From Nocardioides sp. SR21 (GTDB lineage: Bacteria > Actinomycetota > Actinomycetes > Propionibacteriales > Nocardioidaceae), in contig NZ_JAKWJR010000006.1 in assembly GCF_022761125.1 (NCBI RefSeq), forward strand, positions 1 to 64,000: 64,000 nucleotides of DNA, in the 5' to 3' direction. Shown here piece by piece: positions 12,071 to 21,256 of the stretch; within the stretch, counting starts at the first letter, position 1, and each line of letters begins with the position of its first letter. The notes below the pieces were generated by a model. It was not told the origin of the DNA. It did no database searches and saw only the letters and a list, made by a program, of their open reading frames with translations. A program made the position numbers and the translations under genes.

Positions 12071-13618
12071 CTACTTCTTCTTGGTGATCGTGAAGCTCTT
12101 GCTCGCGCCGGCCACGGCGGCGTCGCCGTTGTAGACCGCCTTGAGCTTGTTCTTGCCGTTCACGAGCTTGACCGTGAAGGTCGCCTTGCCACCGGAGAGG
12201 CCGGTGGTCTTGAGCTCCTTCTTGCCCAGGAACAGCGTCACGGTGCCCGTGGCGGTCGCGCCGTCGCCGGCGACGGTGATGGTGCCCTTGGCGCTCTTGG
12301 CCTTGGTGCTCGCCGCGAAGGACTCCGAGACCTTCGCCGAGGTCTTGACCGTCACGGTCGCCTCGTCCTGCGAGGACTCGAAGGTCGAGTCCGGGCCCGG
12401 GTCGAAGACCGCGGTGTAGGTGTGCGCGCCGGCCAGGACGCCGGAGGCCGTGAAGGTCGCGGCACCGGAGACCAGCGGGACGTTCGACGCGATCTCGGTC
12501 TCACCCTCGAAGAAGTCGACCGAGCCGGACGGCGAGGTCGACGCCGAGACGTTGGCGACCAGCGTGGCCGACTTCGCCTTGCTGCTCGTGGCCTCGAGCG
12601 AGGTCGTGGTGGCGACCTGCTCGTTCAGGGCGAAGTTGGACGTCGCGTCGGACGTCGCCTGGCCGCAGACGCCGCCGTTCGCCGGGGTGGCGAGCTGCTT
12701 GAAGCCGGCCGCCTCGATCAGCGGGCGGACGTCGGTCGAGCACAGCGCGCCGTCCTCGCCGAACAGGCCCTGGACCAGGGGGTTGCCGAGGTCGGAACCG
12801 CGGACCACGTTGTACAGCGCGCGGTTGGCGCTCCAGCCGGTCTCGATCCGCAGGCTCGTGCCGAGCAGGCCGGCGCGACCCTGGGAGAACGGCGCGATCG
12901 CGTTCGGGTCGCTCTTGATCTTCGAGTCGTCGTGCTCCTGGACCTCCTGGACGCTCGCGGCCAGCGTGACGGCGGTGCCGTTGTTCATGGCGGTGAGCTG
13001 CGAGGTGAAGAAGGACCGGGTGCCCGAGCCCGACTGCGGGATCTTCGGAGCGATGACGCCGGACTTGCTCGGGTCGATCTGCGACCAGTTGGTGATGTCG
13101 CCCTTGTAGATGCCGACGATCTGCGCCGGGGTGAGGGCGGCGGGAGCGTTGGACGGCGTCGTGTTGGAGACCGCCATCACGAGGGTGTCGAGCGCGAACG
13201 GGAAAGACTTCAGTCCGGCCTGGGTCTCGGCCGTGCTCTGCGCGGACGAGGAGCGGGCGAAGTCGATGTCGGTGTTGTTGCCCGCGCCGAAGAGCGCGGC
13301 CTTGCCCTGGCCGGAGCCGTTCGGGCGCGCCTTGGCACCGCTCGGCAGCGGGATGTTGCCGCCGCCGGTCGCGGCGAAGGTCGCGACGCGCACGCCGCCC
13401 GGCAGCTGGCCGCTGGCGTTCGCGGCGTCCGCGAACAGCTTGATCGCGTGCTGGCTGGTGTCCGAGCCGACGCCGATGATGTCGTTCGTGGTCGCCGCGA
13501 AGGTGGTGTCGTCGGGGTCGACGACATCGGCGGCGTGGGCGACACCGGCCGAGAGGGAGATGGCACTCGCCGTCAGGGTCGCCGTGGCGACGCCCGCGAG
13601 GATCTTGCGTACAGACAT
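12071..13618 (-). CDS. PstS-like secreted protein with Ig-like domains
   Basis: A 515-residue exported protein with a clear signal peptide (residues 1-28, ending AGVAHA). The first ~310 residues are a phosphate-binding PBP-type domain (GVGSDTSQHA, the Ser/Gly-rich PQSGSGTRSFF ligand loop, and WSANRALYNVVRG). Two Ig-like Big_3-type repeats follow, ending in three lysines. There is no lipobox or membrane anchor, so it may act as a released or wall-associated binding protein. The ATG at 13618 was chosen over a frame to 13846 because the signal peptide starts there. It is about 70 bases after the pseudo-sortase gene. Confidence 0.85.
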   Translation of the reverse strand: MSVRKILAGVATATLTASAISLSAGVAHAADVVDPDDTTFAATTNDIIGVGSDTSQHAIKLFADAANASGQLPGGVRVATFAATGGGNIPLPSGAKARPNGSGQGKAALFGAGNNTDIDFARSSSAQSTAETQAGLKSFPFALDTLVMAVSNTTPSNAPAALTPAQIVGIYKGDITNWSQIDPSKSGVIAPKIPQSGSGTRSFFTSQLTAMNNGTAVTLAASVQEVQEHDDSKIKSDPNAIAPFSQGRAGLLGTSLRIETGWSANRALYNVVRGSDLGNPLVQGLFGEDGALCSTDVRPLIEAAGFKQLATPANGGVCGQATSDATSNFALNEQVATTTSLEATSSKAKSATLVANVSASTSPSGSVDFFEGETEIASNVPLVSGAATFTASGVLAGAHTYTAVFDPGPDSTFESSQDEATVTVKTSAKVSESFAASTKAKSAKGTITVAGDGATATGTVTLFLGKKELKTTGLSGGKATFTVKLVNGKNKLKAVYNGDAAVAGASKSFTITKKK

Positions 13619-13689
13619 CCTGTTTCGCTTCCTGTGTTGGGTGATGCGGGTTGATGGGTGGAGCGGCAAGCTGGTTCGGTGGGGCAGGT

Positions 13690-14667
13690 TCAGATCAGGT
13701 TGGGCAAGAGACGCATCACCACATCCGTGGTCGCCCAGGACAGCGCGAGCGCGAGCGGGCATGCGACCACCCACACGAGCGCCGTCGACCATCGCTGACG
13801 TGCGGCGACGACCCCGAGGGTCAGCGCCAGGAGCAGGGCGAGGCACAGGGCAAGCAGCGGAAGTGCGCCCTTGTCCGTCCCCATGGCCAGCTCCGACTCG
13901 GGTACCACCGTGGGCCGGCCCGGTGGTGCAGGGAACGCCTTCTTCGTCTCGGCGTCCACGTAGACGGTGTTCTCGGGGGCGATGGCGCCGAAGCGGCCGC
14001 TGCCCTCCGCGGTGACCAGCGTGAGCCGTCCGGCGCCGTCGGCCGCCGGCTGCGGCAGCGGGTCGCCGGCCCGGCGTACGCCGAGGACCTCGAACACCCG
14101 GGTGCCCTGGGCGTTGACGACGGTGATGTCGTCGCCGGCCACGAGGTCGGTGATGTCGGCGAACGGGCCGCCGTACGTCGCCGCGCGGCCGTAGACCACC
14201 GAGGTGCCCACCTGCCCGGGGAGCACCGTGTCGCGACGGTGACCGGGTCCGACCAGGGTGTCGCCCGACGCGGTGCCCTCGACCACGACCTGCTCGAGCC
14301 CGATGCTCGGGATGGTCAGCAGCGCGACGGGGTCACCCACCGGCACCACGGGACCGACCGGCGGCGCCTTGTCCGGCGGGCCGGCGAGCACGTGGCGCAG
14401 CTCGGCGTACAGCAGGTCCTGGGCGCGGTGCTGCGAGATCGAGCCGAGGAACAGCATCTGCGCGGCCATCCAGAGGCAGACGATCGCGATCATCGTGAAC
14501 GCCGACGACATGACCGTGGCGGCGGCGTCCGCGCCCTTCGGCGGGCCGAGCGGCGCCTTCGGCGTCTGCTGCCTCGGCTGCTTGGACTGCTTGGGCTGCT
14601 TCGCGGGCTTGCGGCGCTTGGGCCGCCTGGCCGGCACGGCCTTCTCCTTCTCGAGCGTCACGGTCAT
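13690..14667 (-). CDS. Sortase-fold membrane protein lacking active site
   Basis: A 325-residue protein: basic Lys/Pro-rich cytoplasmic tail (1-45), membrane segment (~52-75), extracellular sortase barrel (~110-240), then two C-terminal membrane segments (~268-288, ~295-313). It keeps class E-type landmarks (GPGHRRDTVLPGQ, TYGGPF, GRLTLVTA), but the catalytic His of the usual AGHRTTYGAPF is Arg161 and the catalytic Cys of TLxTC is Ala220, so transpeptidation is not expected. A scaffold or ligand-binding role is inference. Its ATG overlaps the stop of the preceding gene (ATGA), with GAGGAGG upstream. A paralogue at 63333 shows the same losses. Confidence 0.85.
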   Translation of the reverse strand: MTVTLEKEKAVPARRPKRRKPAKQPKQSKQPRQQTPKAPLGPPKGADAAATVMSSAFTMIAIVCLWMAAQMLFLGSISQHRAQDLLYAELRHVLAGPPDKAPPVGPVVPVGDPVALLTIPSIGLEQVVVEGTASGDTLVGPGHRRDTVLPGQVGTSVVYGRAATYGGPFADITDLVAGDDITVVNAQGTRVFEVLGVRRAGDPLPQPAADGAGRLTLVTAEGSGRFGAIAPENTVYVDAETKKAFPAPPGRPTVVPESELAMGTDKGALPLLALCLALLLALTLGVVAARQRWSTALVWVVACPLALALSWATTDVVMRLLPNLI

Positions 14668-17243
14668 CGCCGCCTCCTCAGCGCCGGGCCGGCGACCCGC
14701 AGCACCGTCGCCACCAGGCAGCCGGCCGCGCCGAGCAGGATCAGCAGCGGCAGCAGGCCGCCGGCGAGCGACGAGTCCACCGGCTGCGTCGCGGGCATCG
14801 CGATCGGCGCGGCCGGACCGGTCGGGACGGCCGACGGGCCGGCATCGGCCGACGGCACGTCGTCGATCGGTACGTCGCCCGGCGGCACGATCGAGCCGCC
14901 CGGGCCGCCGTCGCCGCCGCCGTTGCCGGTGGGGTCGGTCGGCTCCGGCGCCTGCTGCTCCTCGATGGCGTCGGCGACGTCCTGCGCGGAGTCGTACAGC
15001 TTCGCGGTGACGCCGGTCCTCTGGATCGGCAGGTAGCCGGCGGGCAGCTCGCCGTTCCCGCTGCCCGGGCGCTGCCCCTCGGACATGGAGACCCGGATGA
15101 ACTGCGCGACCTTCGCGGCGTCCTCCTCCGGGAGGTTCTGCAGCCGCGCGGCGGTGTACACGATCATCGTGCCCGGGTAGGCGTCGCTGGACCTCTGGAC
15201 GTCGGCCTGGTCGAGCGCGAACGGGTGCGCCTGCTTCGCCTGGTCCGCGAGCCGGACCGCCGCACCGAGCGAGCGAGCGCTCGGCTCGACGTACGTCCCC
15301 GGCTTGGTCTCGAGCGCCGCCGACCGCAGGCCGTAGCGCTCTGCGTCGCCGAGGCTGACGATGCCGAGCATGAACCGGGAGCCGAACGACTGCCGGTCGA
15401 TGCGGCCCATCTTGTAGGTGTTGGTGCCGGTGTCGAACTCGCACCGGGTCGCGACGTACGGCCAGGCGTCGAGGAGCGCCTCGGCGATCTTGCGCAGCGT
15501 GGTCACCGGCGCCGCGAGCTGGCTGAAGTAGACGCCGGGGTTGTTCTGCCGGCACTCGCTCGCGGTCTCCGGGACGTAGGTGTCGAGCAGCGGCCAGTCC
15601 GCGCGCGGCAGCTCCAGGTCCCGGTAGCGGGGGTTGATCACCATCCCCCACGGGTCCTTCTTGCCGTGCATGAAGTCCATCGCGTCCTGGTCGTGCGCGA
15701 TGTAGTCGGTGACCTGCTCGATGATGTCGGAGTCGTTCGACAGCGAGAGCAGCGTGGCCGCCGCCTCCTGGCTGGTCTGGCTGAGCCCCGGGTTGAGCTC
15801 GATGAACTCCGGGTCGTTGACGATCGAGAGCGGGTTGCCGCCGATGCCCGGGTGGCCGCGGCCGAGGTCGGAGCCCAGGTAGGACTGGGACATCAGCTTC
15901 GCGAGCAGTCGGGCGTTGAGCCGGAGGTCGGTGAGCTCGCCGCCGTTGTCGGGCTTGTCGACCTGGTAGCCGACCGCGAAGCCGGTGACCGCGGTGGGCG
16001 CGTAGCCGACCGGGTCGCTGCCGCGCTGGTCGTGCTCGGAGGACACGACGGCCGCCGCACCGCCGCCGTTCTCCATCAGGTTCCAGCCCGCCTCGTCGGA
16101 CATCTGGTTGAGCTGGAACTTGAAGCGGCCCTTGTTCAGGCAGTACGCCGGCGCCCACTGCAGCGCCGCCTGCGCGAGCAGCTCGGAGCCGTAGAAGCCC
16201 GTGGGCGGGCGCGGGTCGAGGACGTCGCACGCGTCTGGCGGCAGGCCGAACGTGATCGGGATGGCGAACCGGTTCTTCCAGTTCGACGCCGCCCACCACA
16301 GCGACGGCGACACGGCCTGGTCGACACCCTCGTTGGCGAAGTTGCTCGAGCCGGCCGGGAAGCGGCCGCCCTTGCGGCAGGCCTGGTCGGACCGGGTCAT
16401 CGGGGTCTGCGGCTGGTCGCAGCTGAGGCCGACGATCGGGATGACGACGACCGAGCAGGCGACCTTGTGGCTGCAGCCCAGCGACTCGTTCTCGACGTCG
16501 CTGCGCACCTCGAACTGCACCTCGCCGGAGCCGTCGGTGTCGGTGTACGCCGCGATCTCGGCCGGCGGCGCCGCCGTACCGACCGCCGCCTCCGGCGGCA
16601 TGCTGGCCGCGTCGCAGGCCGAGAAGCTGGTGCCCTTCGCGGCGACGAACGGGGTCAGGTGCGTGTAGTAGCCGGCGACGTCGGCGGTCGGGCACTGCTC
16701 CGCGCTCGGGAACGGGTCGATCCCGGACAGCCGCTCCTTGTCCGCCGCGTCGGCGTCGGCGTCGTGGATCCAGGACGCCTCGCCCTCGGCGCGGGTGATC
16801 TGCGAGCGCTGCGCGACCGAGCCGGTCCAGCAGGTCTCCGGCCGCAGCTGCTTGGACTTCGGCAGCGACGGGTCGTCGACGCCGCGGCACTGCAGGATGA
16901 CGACCGGGTACTCCTGGTTGAGCCCGTTCTCGCCGAACGGGTTGCCGGCCCGGCCACCGCTGGGCTGCGCGCCCTTCCAGCTGATCTCGATCCGCTGGCG
17001 GCCGCGCAGGTTCCGGGTCTGGTCCGCGCTGACGGTGACCTTGTAGCTCGGGAACGAGTAGGTCGAACCGTCCCCCTGCACGAACGTGCGGGTCAGGGTC
17101 TTGGTCTCGCTCCAGCCGTCGGCTCGTTCGTTGCGCCGGTCGAGACCGGTGAAGCCGTCCGGCGCACCGGCCGGGGACGCCACGGCACCCGCCGGCACCG
17201 CGATCGCCGTGGCCAGCAGGATCAGGGCCAGCAGCCGCCTCAC
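14664..17243 (-). CDS. Large anchored secreted protein of pst operon
   Basis: An 859-residue protein with an N-terminal signal peptide (1-23), a long Cys-rich extracellular part, a Gly/Pro/Asp-rich linker (~765-825) and a C-terminal membrane segment followed by four arginines, so it is displayed outside and anchored at its C-terminus. A central stretch (TAVTGFAVGYQVD and following) resembles the PstS-type ligand-binding fold, but I do not recognise the whole family. GTG 17243 overlaps the upstream pstS stop (GTGA) and its own stop overlaps the pseudo-sortase start. Such tight coupling implies joint function in one membrane complex. Confidence 0.75.
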   Translation of the reverse strand: MRRLLALILLATAIAVPAGAVASPAGAPDGFTGLDRRNERADGWSETKTLTRTFVQGDGSTYSFPSYKVTVSADQTRNLRGRQRIEISWKGAQPSGGRAGNPFGENGLNQEYPVVILQCRGVDDPSLPKSKQLRPETCWTGSVAQRSQITRAEGEASWIHDADADAADKERLSGIDPFPSAEQCPTADVAGYYTHLTPFVAAKGTSFSACDAASMPPEAAVGTAAPPAEIAAYTDTDGSGEVQFEVRSDVENESLGCSHKVACSVVVIPIVGLSCDQPQTPMTRSDQACRKGGRFPAGSSNFANEGVDQAVSPSLWWAASNWKNRFAIPITFGLPPDACDVLDPRPPTGFYGSELLAQAALQWAPAYCLNKGRFKFQLNQMSDEAGWNLMENGGGAAAVVSSEHDQRGSDPVGYAPTAVTGFAVGYQVDKPDNGGELTDLRLNARLLAKLMSQSYLGSDLGRGHPGIGGNPLSIVNDPEFIELNPGLSQTSQEAAATLLSLSNDSDIIEQVTDYIAHDQDAMDFMHGKKDPWGMVINPRYRDLELPRADWPLLDTYVPETASECRQNNPGVYFSQLAAPVTTLRKIAEALLDAWPYVATRCEFDTGTNTYKMGRIDRQSFGSRFMLGIVSLGDAERYGLRSAALETKPGTYVEPSARSLGAAVRLADQAKQAHPFALDQADVQRSSDAYPGTMIVYTAARLQNLPEEDAAKVAQFIRVSMSEGQRPGSGNGELPAGYLPIQRTGVTAKLYDSAQDVADAIEEQQAPEPTDPTGNGGGDGGPGGSIVPPGDVPIDDVPSADAGPSAVPTGPAAPIAMPATQPVDSSLAGGLLPLLILLGAAGCLVATVLRVAGPALRRRR

Positions 17244-18892
17244 GGTCGGGCCACCTTCGTCGCGCCGGTGGTCGAGCCCGTCGAGGCCCGCCTTCTGCGC
17301 AGCGTCATCACGTAGAGCCCGGGCAGCAGCACGAGGGCGACCAGCTCGAGCACGGCCAGCCAGCCGAACGTGCGCTCGTCGACCGCGCGGTCGGCGGCGA
17401 GCTCGGTCGGGTTGGCGTAGATCGCCTCGCCCGAGGTCGACGTACCGTCCGCCGCGCCGACGACCTGGCCCGTCTCCGGGTCGATCGCGCCGGGCGCGTC
17501 CCCGGCGGCTCCACCGTCACCACCGGCGTTCCCGCCGTCGCCACCGGCCCCGGCTCCGCCGTCACCACCGGTGCCGCCCTCGCCGCCGCTCGGCGTGTTC
17601 GTGCCGGTGTCGGTGCCGCACGGTCCGGCACCGACCTTGTCGCAGGCGGCCGGCTGCGGCGCCTGCTGCGCGAGCACGTTGTTGTTGAGGTTCTTGCCGT
17701 CGAACGTCGGGTTGTTGCAGGACCGCACGTCGCGGTTGTCCAGGTCGACGTCCGGGTCGGCGGTCTTCAGCTTCGCGAGCTGCTCGAAGCCGGCCTGCAC
17801 CAGGTTGAGCGGCAGCGGCGAGTAGCCGTACGGCCCGGCCTTGCTCTGGCCCGCGCAGAGTGAGTAGTACATGAAGTCCGCGAGCGTCTGCCGCTTGGCG
17901 GTCGACATGCGCGGGTCGTCATCGCCGGTCGGGATGATCATGTAGGAGTACGACGAGATCGGGTACGCCCGCGGGTCCGGGTTGTTGTAGACGCCGTCGA
18001 GGATCTGGGTCAGGTAGAGCTGGCTGCTCTTGTCCCGGTTGATCTGGGCCTTCGTCAGCGCGACCGCGGTGTTGTACTGCGTCGGCTCGACGAAGTAGCC
18101 CGCCTTGTTGAGCACCTTCACGACCGGGTAGTCGGCGTTGAGGGGGTACGAGTACTCGACGTACCCGATCATACCGTTGCCGGAGAAGCCCTTGATCGTG
18201 TTCATCACCTGGTCCGAGCCGGCCTGGCTCGTCATCCGGGTGCCGCTCTTCTTCGGGTAGTACGACGTGAGCCCGGACCGGCCGAAGTACGGCCGCCAGA
18301 CGCTCGGGAACTGCTTGTCCATCCAGGACGTGAACTGCGCCGTCGTCCCCGAGCCGTCGGAGCGGACGACCGGCGTGATCGCGAGCGAGGGGAACGTGCG
18401 CCCGTTGTTGTCCTTGGCGATCGCCGGGTCGTTCCAGTTCGTGATCTGGTTGGTGAAGATCTTCGCGATGGTCTCGCCGGAGAGCCGGACGTTGCGGACC
18501 AGCTGTCCGCCCACCTTGAGCTGGTAGGTGAACGCCGTACCGCCCGCGACGATCGGCAGGTAGGCGAACTCCCGGCCGTTGCTGGTGTCGGCCTGGCCCT
18601 GCTCGTCGGTGCCCTGGTACGGGATCTCGGAGATCGCGAAGTCCGTGCTGTCCTGCGAGAAGTCCTTGCGACCCTTGGTCGAGCCGCCGCCGGTGTAGAC
18701 GACCTTCATGCCGTTGGCGTCCACGTCGGCGATCCACTGCTGGACGATGAGCTCGGACCAGGTCGAGCCGGTGCCCTCGATCTGGGCGTACACGGTCGCG
18801 CTCGCCGTCCCCGGGAGGGAGACGATGCAGGCCAGCGACAGCGCGAGGGCCACCAGAGCTCGCAGTGCGGACCTCAGGGGAGGGCGGTTCAC
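17240..18892 (-). CDS. pstS: Membrane-anchored phosphate-binding protein PstS
   Basis: A 550-residue PstS-type substrate-binding protein: signal peptide (to about residue 34, TASA), an N-terminal TGSTWSE and GGGSTKGRKDF region, the ligand loop RSDGSGTTAQFTSWM, a PBP body to ~400, a Gly-rich linker, then one C-terminal membrane helix (LAVLELVALVLLPGLYV) with RRRR. Actinobacterial PstS proteins are usually lipoproteins; here the anchor is C-terminal. GTG 18892 overlaps the pstA stop (GTGA). The last ~15 residues (ASTGSTTG...) are encoded by sequence resembling a dispersed intergenic repeat (about 17262-17285). Confidence 0.9.
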   Translation of the reverse strand: MNRPPLRSALRALVALALSLACIVSLPGTASATVYAQIEGTGSTWSELIVQQWIADVDANGMKVVYTGGGSTKGRKDFSQDSTDFAISEIPYQGTDEQGQADTSNGREFAYLPIVAGGTAFTYQLKVGGQLVRNVRLSGETIAKIFTNQITNWNDPAIAKDNNGRTFPSLAITPVVRSDGSGTTAQFTSWMDKQFPSVWRPYFGRSGLTSYYPKKSGTRMTSQAGSDQVMNTIKGFSGNGMIGYVEYSYPLNADYPVVKVLNKAGYFVEPTQYNTAVALTKAQINRDKSSQLYLTQILDGVYNNPDPRAYPISSYSYMIIPTGDDDPRMSTAKRQTLADFMYYSLCAGQSKAGPYGYSPLPLNLVQAGFEQLAKLKTADPDVDLDNRDVRSCNNPTFDGKNLNNNVLAQQAPQPAACDKVGAGPCGTDTGTNTPSGGEGGTGGDGGAGAGGDGGNAGGDGGAAGDAPGAIDPETGQVVGAADGTSTSGEAIYANPTELAADRAVDERTFGWLAVLELVALVLLPGLYVMTLRRRRASTGSTTGATKVARP

Positions 18893-20127
18893 GAGTTGTC
18901 CTCGATTCGGTCGTACGACGGAGCGGCGGCGTGGGCGGGACCCATGGCGACGAGCGGGTCGGCGACGACCAGGTCGACCGACGGGCGGGTGCGCCGGCCG
19001 CGCTTGTTCTTGGTCTTCCGCGGCCGCGCGACGATGCGGGCCGTGATGAAGAGGATCAGGACGATCGCCATCAGGACGGTGGCCGCCGCGAAGGCGCGGG
19101 TGATCGCGTTCGGCTCGCCGCTGCGGACGGTCGTGTAGATGAAGAGCGGCATCGAGTTCATGACGCCGTCGGTCGGGTTGGTGACCATGAACGGGGCGGC
19201 GCCCGACGTCAGCAGCACCGGGCTGGTCTCGCCGATGCCGCGCGCGACACCGAGGATGCACGCGGTCGCCAGCCCCGGGCGGGCGGTGGGGAGGACGACG
19301 GTCCACACGGTCTTCCAGCGGCTCGCCCCCAGCGCGAGGCTGGCCTCACGGAGGCCGTCGGGCACCACCCGCAGCACGACGTCCGCGGCGCGGGCGATGA
19401 TCGGCAGCATCATCACCGCGATCGCCAGGCTGGCGGCGAGGCCGGAGCGCGGGAAGCCCAGCGCGACGATGAACGTCGTGTAGATGAAGAGCCCGGCGAC
19501 GATCGACGGCAGCGCGGTCATCGCCTCGACCACGGTGCGCACGATCCGCGCGAACCTGCCACCGACCTCGGTCATGAACACCGCCGTGCCGATGCCGAGG
19601 GGCAGCGTGATCGCGATCGCGATCCCGAGCTGCATCAGCGAGCCGACGATCGCGTGCGCGATGCCGCCGCGGTCGAACGGGTCCTTCGGCCCGACACCGG
19701 ACATGTCGTCGAGGTAGAAGTTGAGGTGCAGGAGCGGCTTCCAGCCCCGCATCACCACGAAGACCATCGCGCTGACCAGTGCCGCTCCGACGATCGCCGC
19801 ACCGGCGGTGAGGACCGCGGCGGCCACCCGGTCACGGACCTCGACGAACCCCCCGCCGCTCATCGCGGCGGTGATCGCGGTGACCAGCAGGCCACAGCCG
19901 AACCAGACGATGAGGAACCACGCCAGGCCCGGCAGCGGCAGCAGCTGCTGGGTGATCAGCCAGGCCATGCCGAGCCCGGAGGCCCACGAGCCGATCCGGA
20001 CGAACTTCTCGTCGACCGTCATCCGGCCCAGGGAGTCCCGGGGTACGGCGGGCGCCGCGTCCTCGTCGTACGCGGGCAGGTGCGTCGCGCCGGCGACACG
20101 TTCGCCGGCGGGAGTCGTGAGCGTCAT
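18889..20127 (-). CDS. pstA: Phosphate ABC transporter permease PstA
   Basis: A 412-residue inner-membrane permease. A cytoplasmic N-terminal extension of about 45 residues precedes the membrane segments, and the ABC permease EAA loop (GLREASLALGASRWKT) is clear near residue 270. GGIAHAIVGSL and LPSIVAGLFIY are typical PstA sequences. The long extension and a C-terminal tail of about 40 residues are larger than usual. ATG 20127 overlaps the pstC stop by one base. It works with PstC and PstB in phosphate import. Confidence 0.95.
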   Translation of the reverse strand: MTLTTPAGERVAGATHLPAYDEDAAPAVPRDSLGRMTVDEKFVRIGSWASGLGMAWLITQQLLPLPGLAWFLIVWFGCGLLVTAITAAMSGGGFVEVRDRVAAAVLTAGAAIVGAALVSAMVFVVMRGWKPLLHLNFYLDDMSGVGPKDPFDRGGIAHAIVGSLMQLGIAIAITLPLGIGTAVFMTEVGGRFARIVRTVVEAMTALPSIVAGLFIYTTFIVALGFPRSGLAASLAIAVMMLPIIARAADVVLRVVPDGLREASLALGASRWKTVWTVVLPTARPGLATACILGVARGIGETSPVLLTSGAAPFMVTNPTDGVMNSMPLFIYTTVRSGEPNAITRAFAAATVLMAIVLILFITARIVARPRKTKNKRGRRTRPSVDLVVADPLVAMGPAHAAAPSYDRIEDNS

Positions 20128-21149
20128 CAGGCGTCCGTCCCGGCGCCCGAGCGGCTGCGGTTGACGATGACGGCGGCGAGCGTGTTGATCAGCAGCGTGA
20201 GCAGGAAGAGCACGAAGCCGGCGGCGAGCAGGGCCGACATCTGCGTCTTGGTGGCGTCACCGAACCGGCCGGCGATCAGCGCGCTGATCGTGTTGGTGCC
20301 GATCTCGAGGAAGCTCCACTTGAGCTCGAAGGCCGGCGAGATGATCAGCAGCACCGCGATGGTCTCGCCGAGAGCGCGGCCCATCCCGAGCATGGTGCCG
20401 CCGATGATGCCGCCGCGGCCGAACGGCAGCACGACCGCGCGCACCATGCCCCACTTGGTGGCGCCGAGCGCGAGCGCGGCCTCCTTCTCACCGGGCGGGG
20501 TCTGCGAGAACACCTGGCGCATCACCGCGCAGGACATCGGCAGCACCATCATCGCGACGGCGATGCCCGCGCAGAAGGCGCTCGCCGTGTAGCGGCTCGC
20601 GTCCCACACCGCGGCATCCGCGTCGGCGCTAGGGACGTCGAAGATCGGGATCCAGCCGAGGTTCCGCTGCAGCCAGAAGGCGAGATCGGCGGCGTGCGGC
20701 ATGATCAGGAAGAAGCCCCAGAGGCCCCAGATGATCGAGGGCACCGCGGCCATCAGGTCGACGAGCGAGACCAGCGTGGACCTGATCGCGGCGGGCGCGT
20801 ACTCGCTGATGTACAGCGCGGTCGACAGCGCCAGCGGGAAGGCGATCACCATCGCGACCAGCGCCACGGTGACCGTCCCGGCCAGGACAGCGGCGATGCC
20901 GAGGACGTCGGCCTCGGGGTTCCACTGCGTCTCGGTGAGGAACCCGAACCCGTAGCTCTGCCAGGTCGGATAGGCCTGCCAGGCGAGGAAGAGACCGACG
21001 CCCCCGGTGATGACCAGCACCGTCGCACCCACGGCGCGAGCGGCGTGCACGAAGACCGCGTCGGCACCGGTCGCCTTCCGCGAGATCTTCCGCGGGCGTA
21101 CGGCGTCGGAGGCCGGATCGGTGGTGTCGGCCACAGGCAGGGTGGTCAC
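20127..21149 (-). CDS. pstC: Phosphate ABC transporter permease PstC
   Basis: A 340-residue permease with the Pst signature AAVPSIIWGLWGFF and the EAA loop EKEAALALGATKWGM contacting PstB. GTG 21149 was chosen because AGGAAG lies about 8 bases upstream and it gives the normal family length; the longer frame to 21365 would read through the PHO-box region. It is the first gene of the minus-strand locus running through pstA, pstS, the 859-residue protein and the pseudo-sortase with 1-4 base overlaps throughout. Confidence 0.95.
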   Translation of the reverse strand: MTTLPVADTTDPASDAVRPRKISRKATGADAVFVHAARAVGATVLVITGGVGLFLAWQAYPTWQSYGFGFLTETQWNPEADVLGIAAVLAGTVTVALVAMVIAFPLALSTALYISEYAPAAIRSTLVSLVDLMAAVPSIIWGLWGFFLIMPHAADLAFWLQRNLGWIPIFDVPSADADAAVWDASRYTASAFCAGIAVAMMVLPMSCAVMRQVFSQTPPGEKEAALALGATKWGMVRAVVLPFGRGGIIGGTMLGMGRALGETIAVLLIISPAFELKWSFLEIGTNTISALIAGRFGDATKTQMSALLAAGFVLFLLTLLINTLAAVIVNRSRSGAGTDA

Positions 21150-21234
21150 TCGGTACTTCCTGGCGATGCGCTCTGGGCGAGCGGGCGGGCGAATCGCCTG
21201 AAGTTTCAGGAGGTGACCGAAACGAATGGCCCCG

Positions 21235-21256
21235 CCTCGGTGAACGAGGCGCGAAC
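21235..21256 (-). promoter_or_regulatory. PHO-box-like direct repeat upstream of pstC
   Basis: Read on the minus strand, GTTCGCGCCTC (21256-21246) is followed directly by GTTCACCGAGG (21245-21235): two 11-base units, the PhoP-binding arrangement known in actinobacteria. The site is about 90 bases upstream of the pstC start and in the correct orientation. A second GTTCACCGGGT unit lies at 21360-21370 on the plus strand. PhoP control is inference. Confidence 0.6.

Noticed and set aside
13690..16890. One continuous 1066-codon minus-strand frame joining an Arg-rich region to the sortase-like part
   Set aside because: The upstream two thirds is an out-of-frame reading of the 859-residue gene; the real start is ATG 14667, with GAGGAGG and an ATGA overlap.
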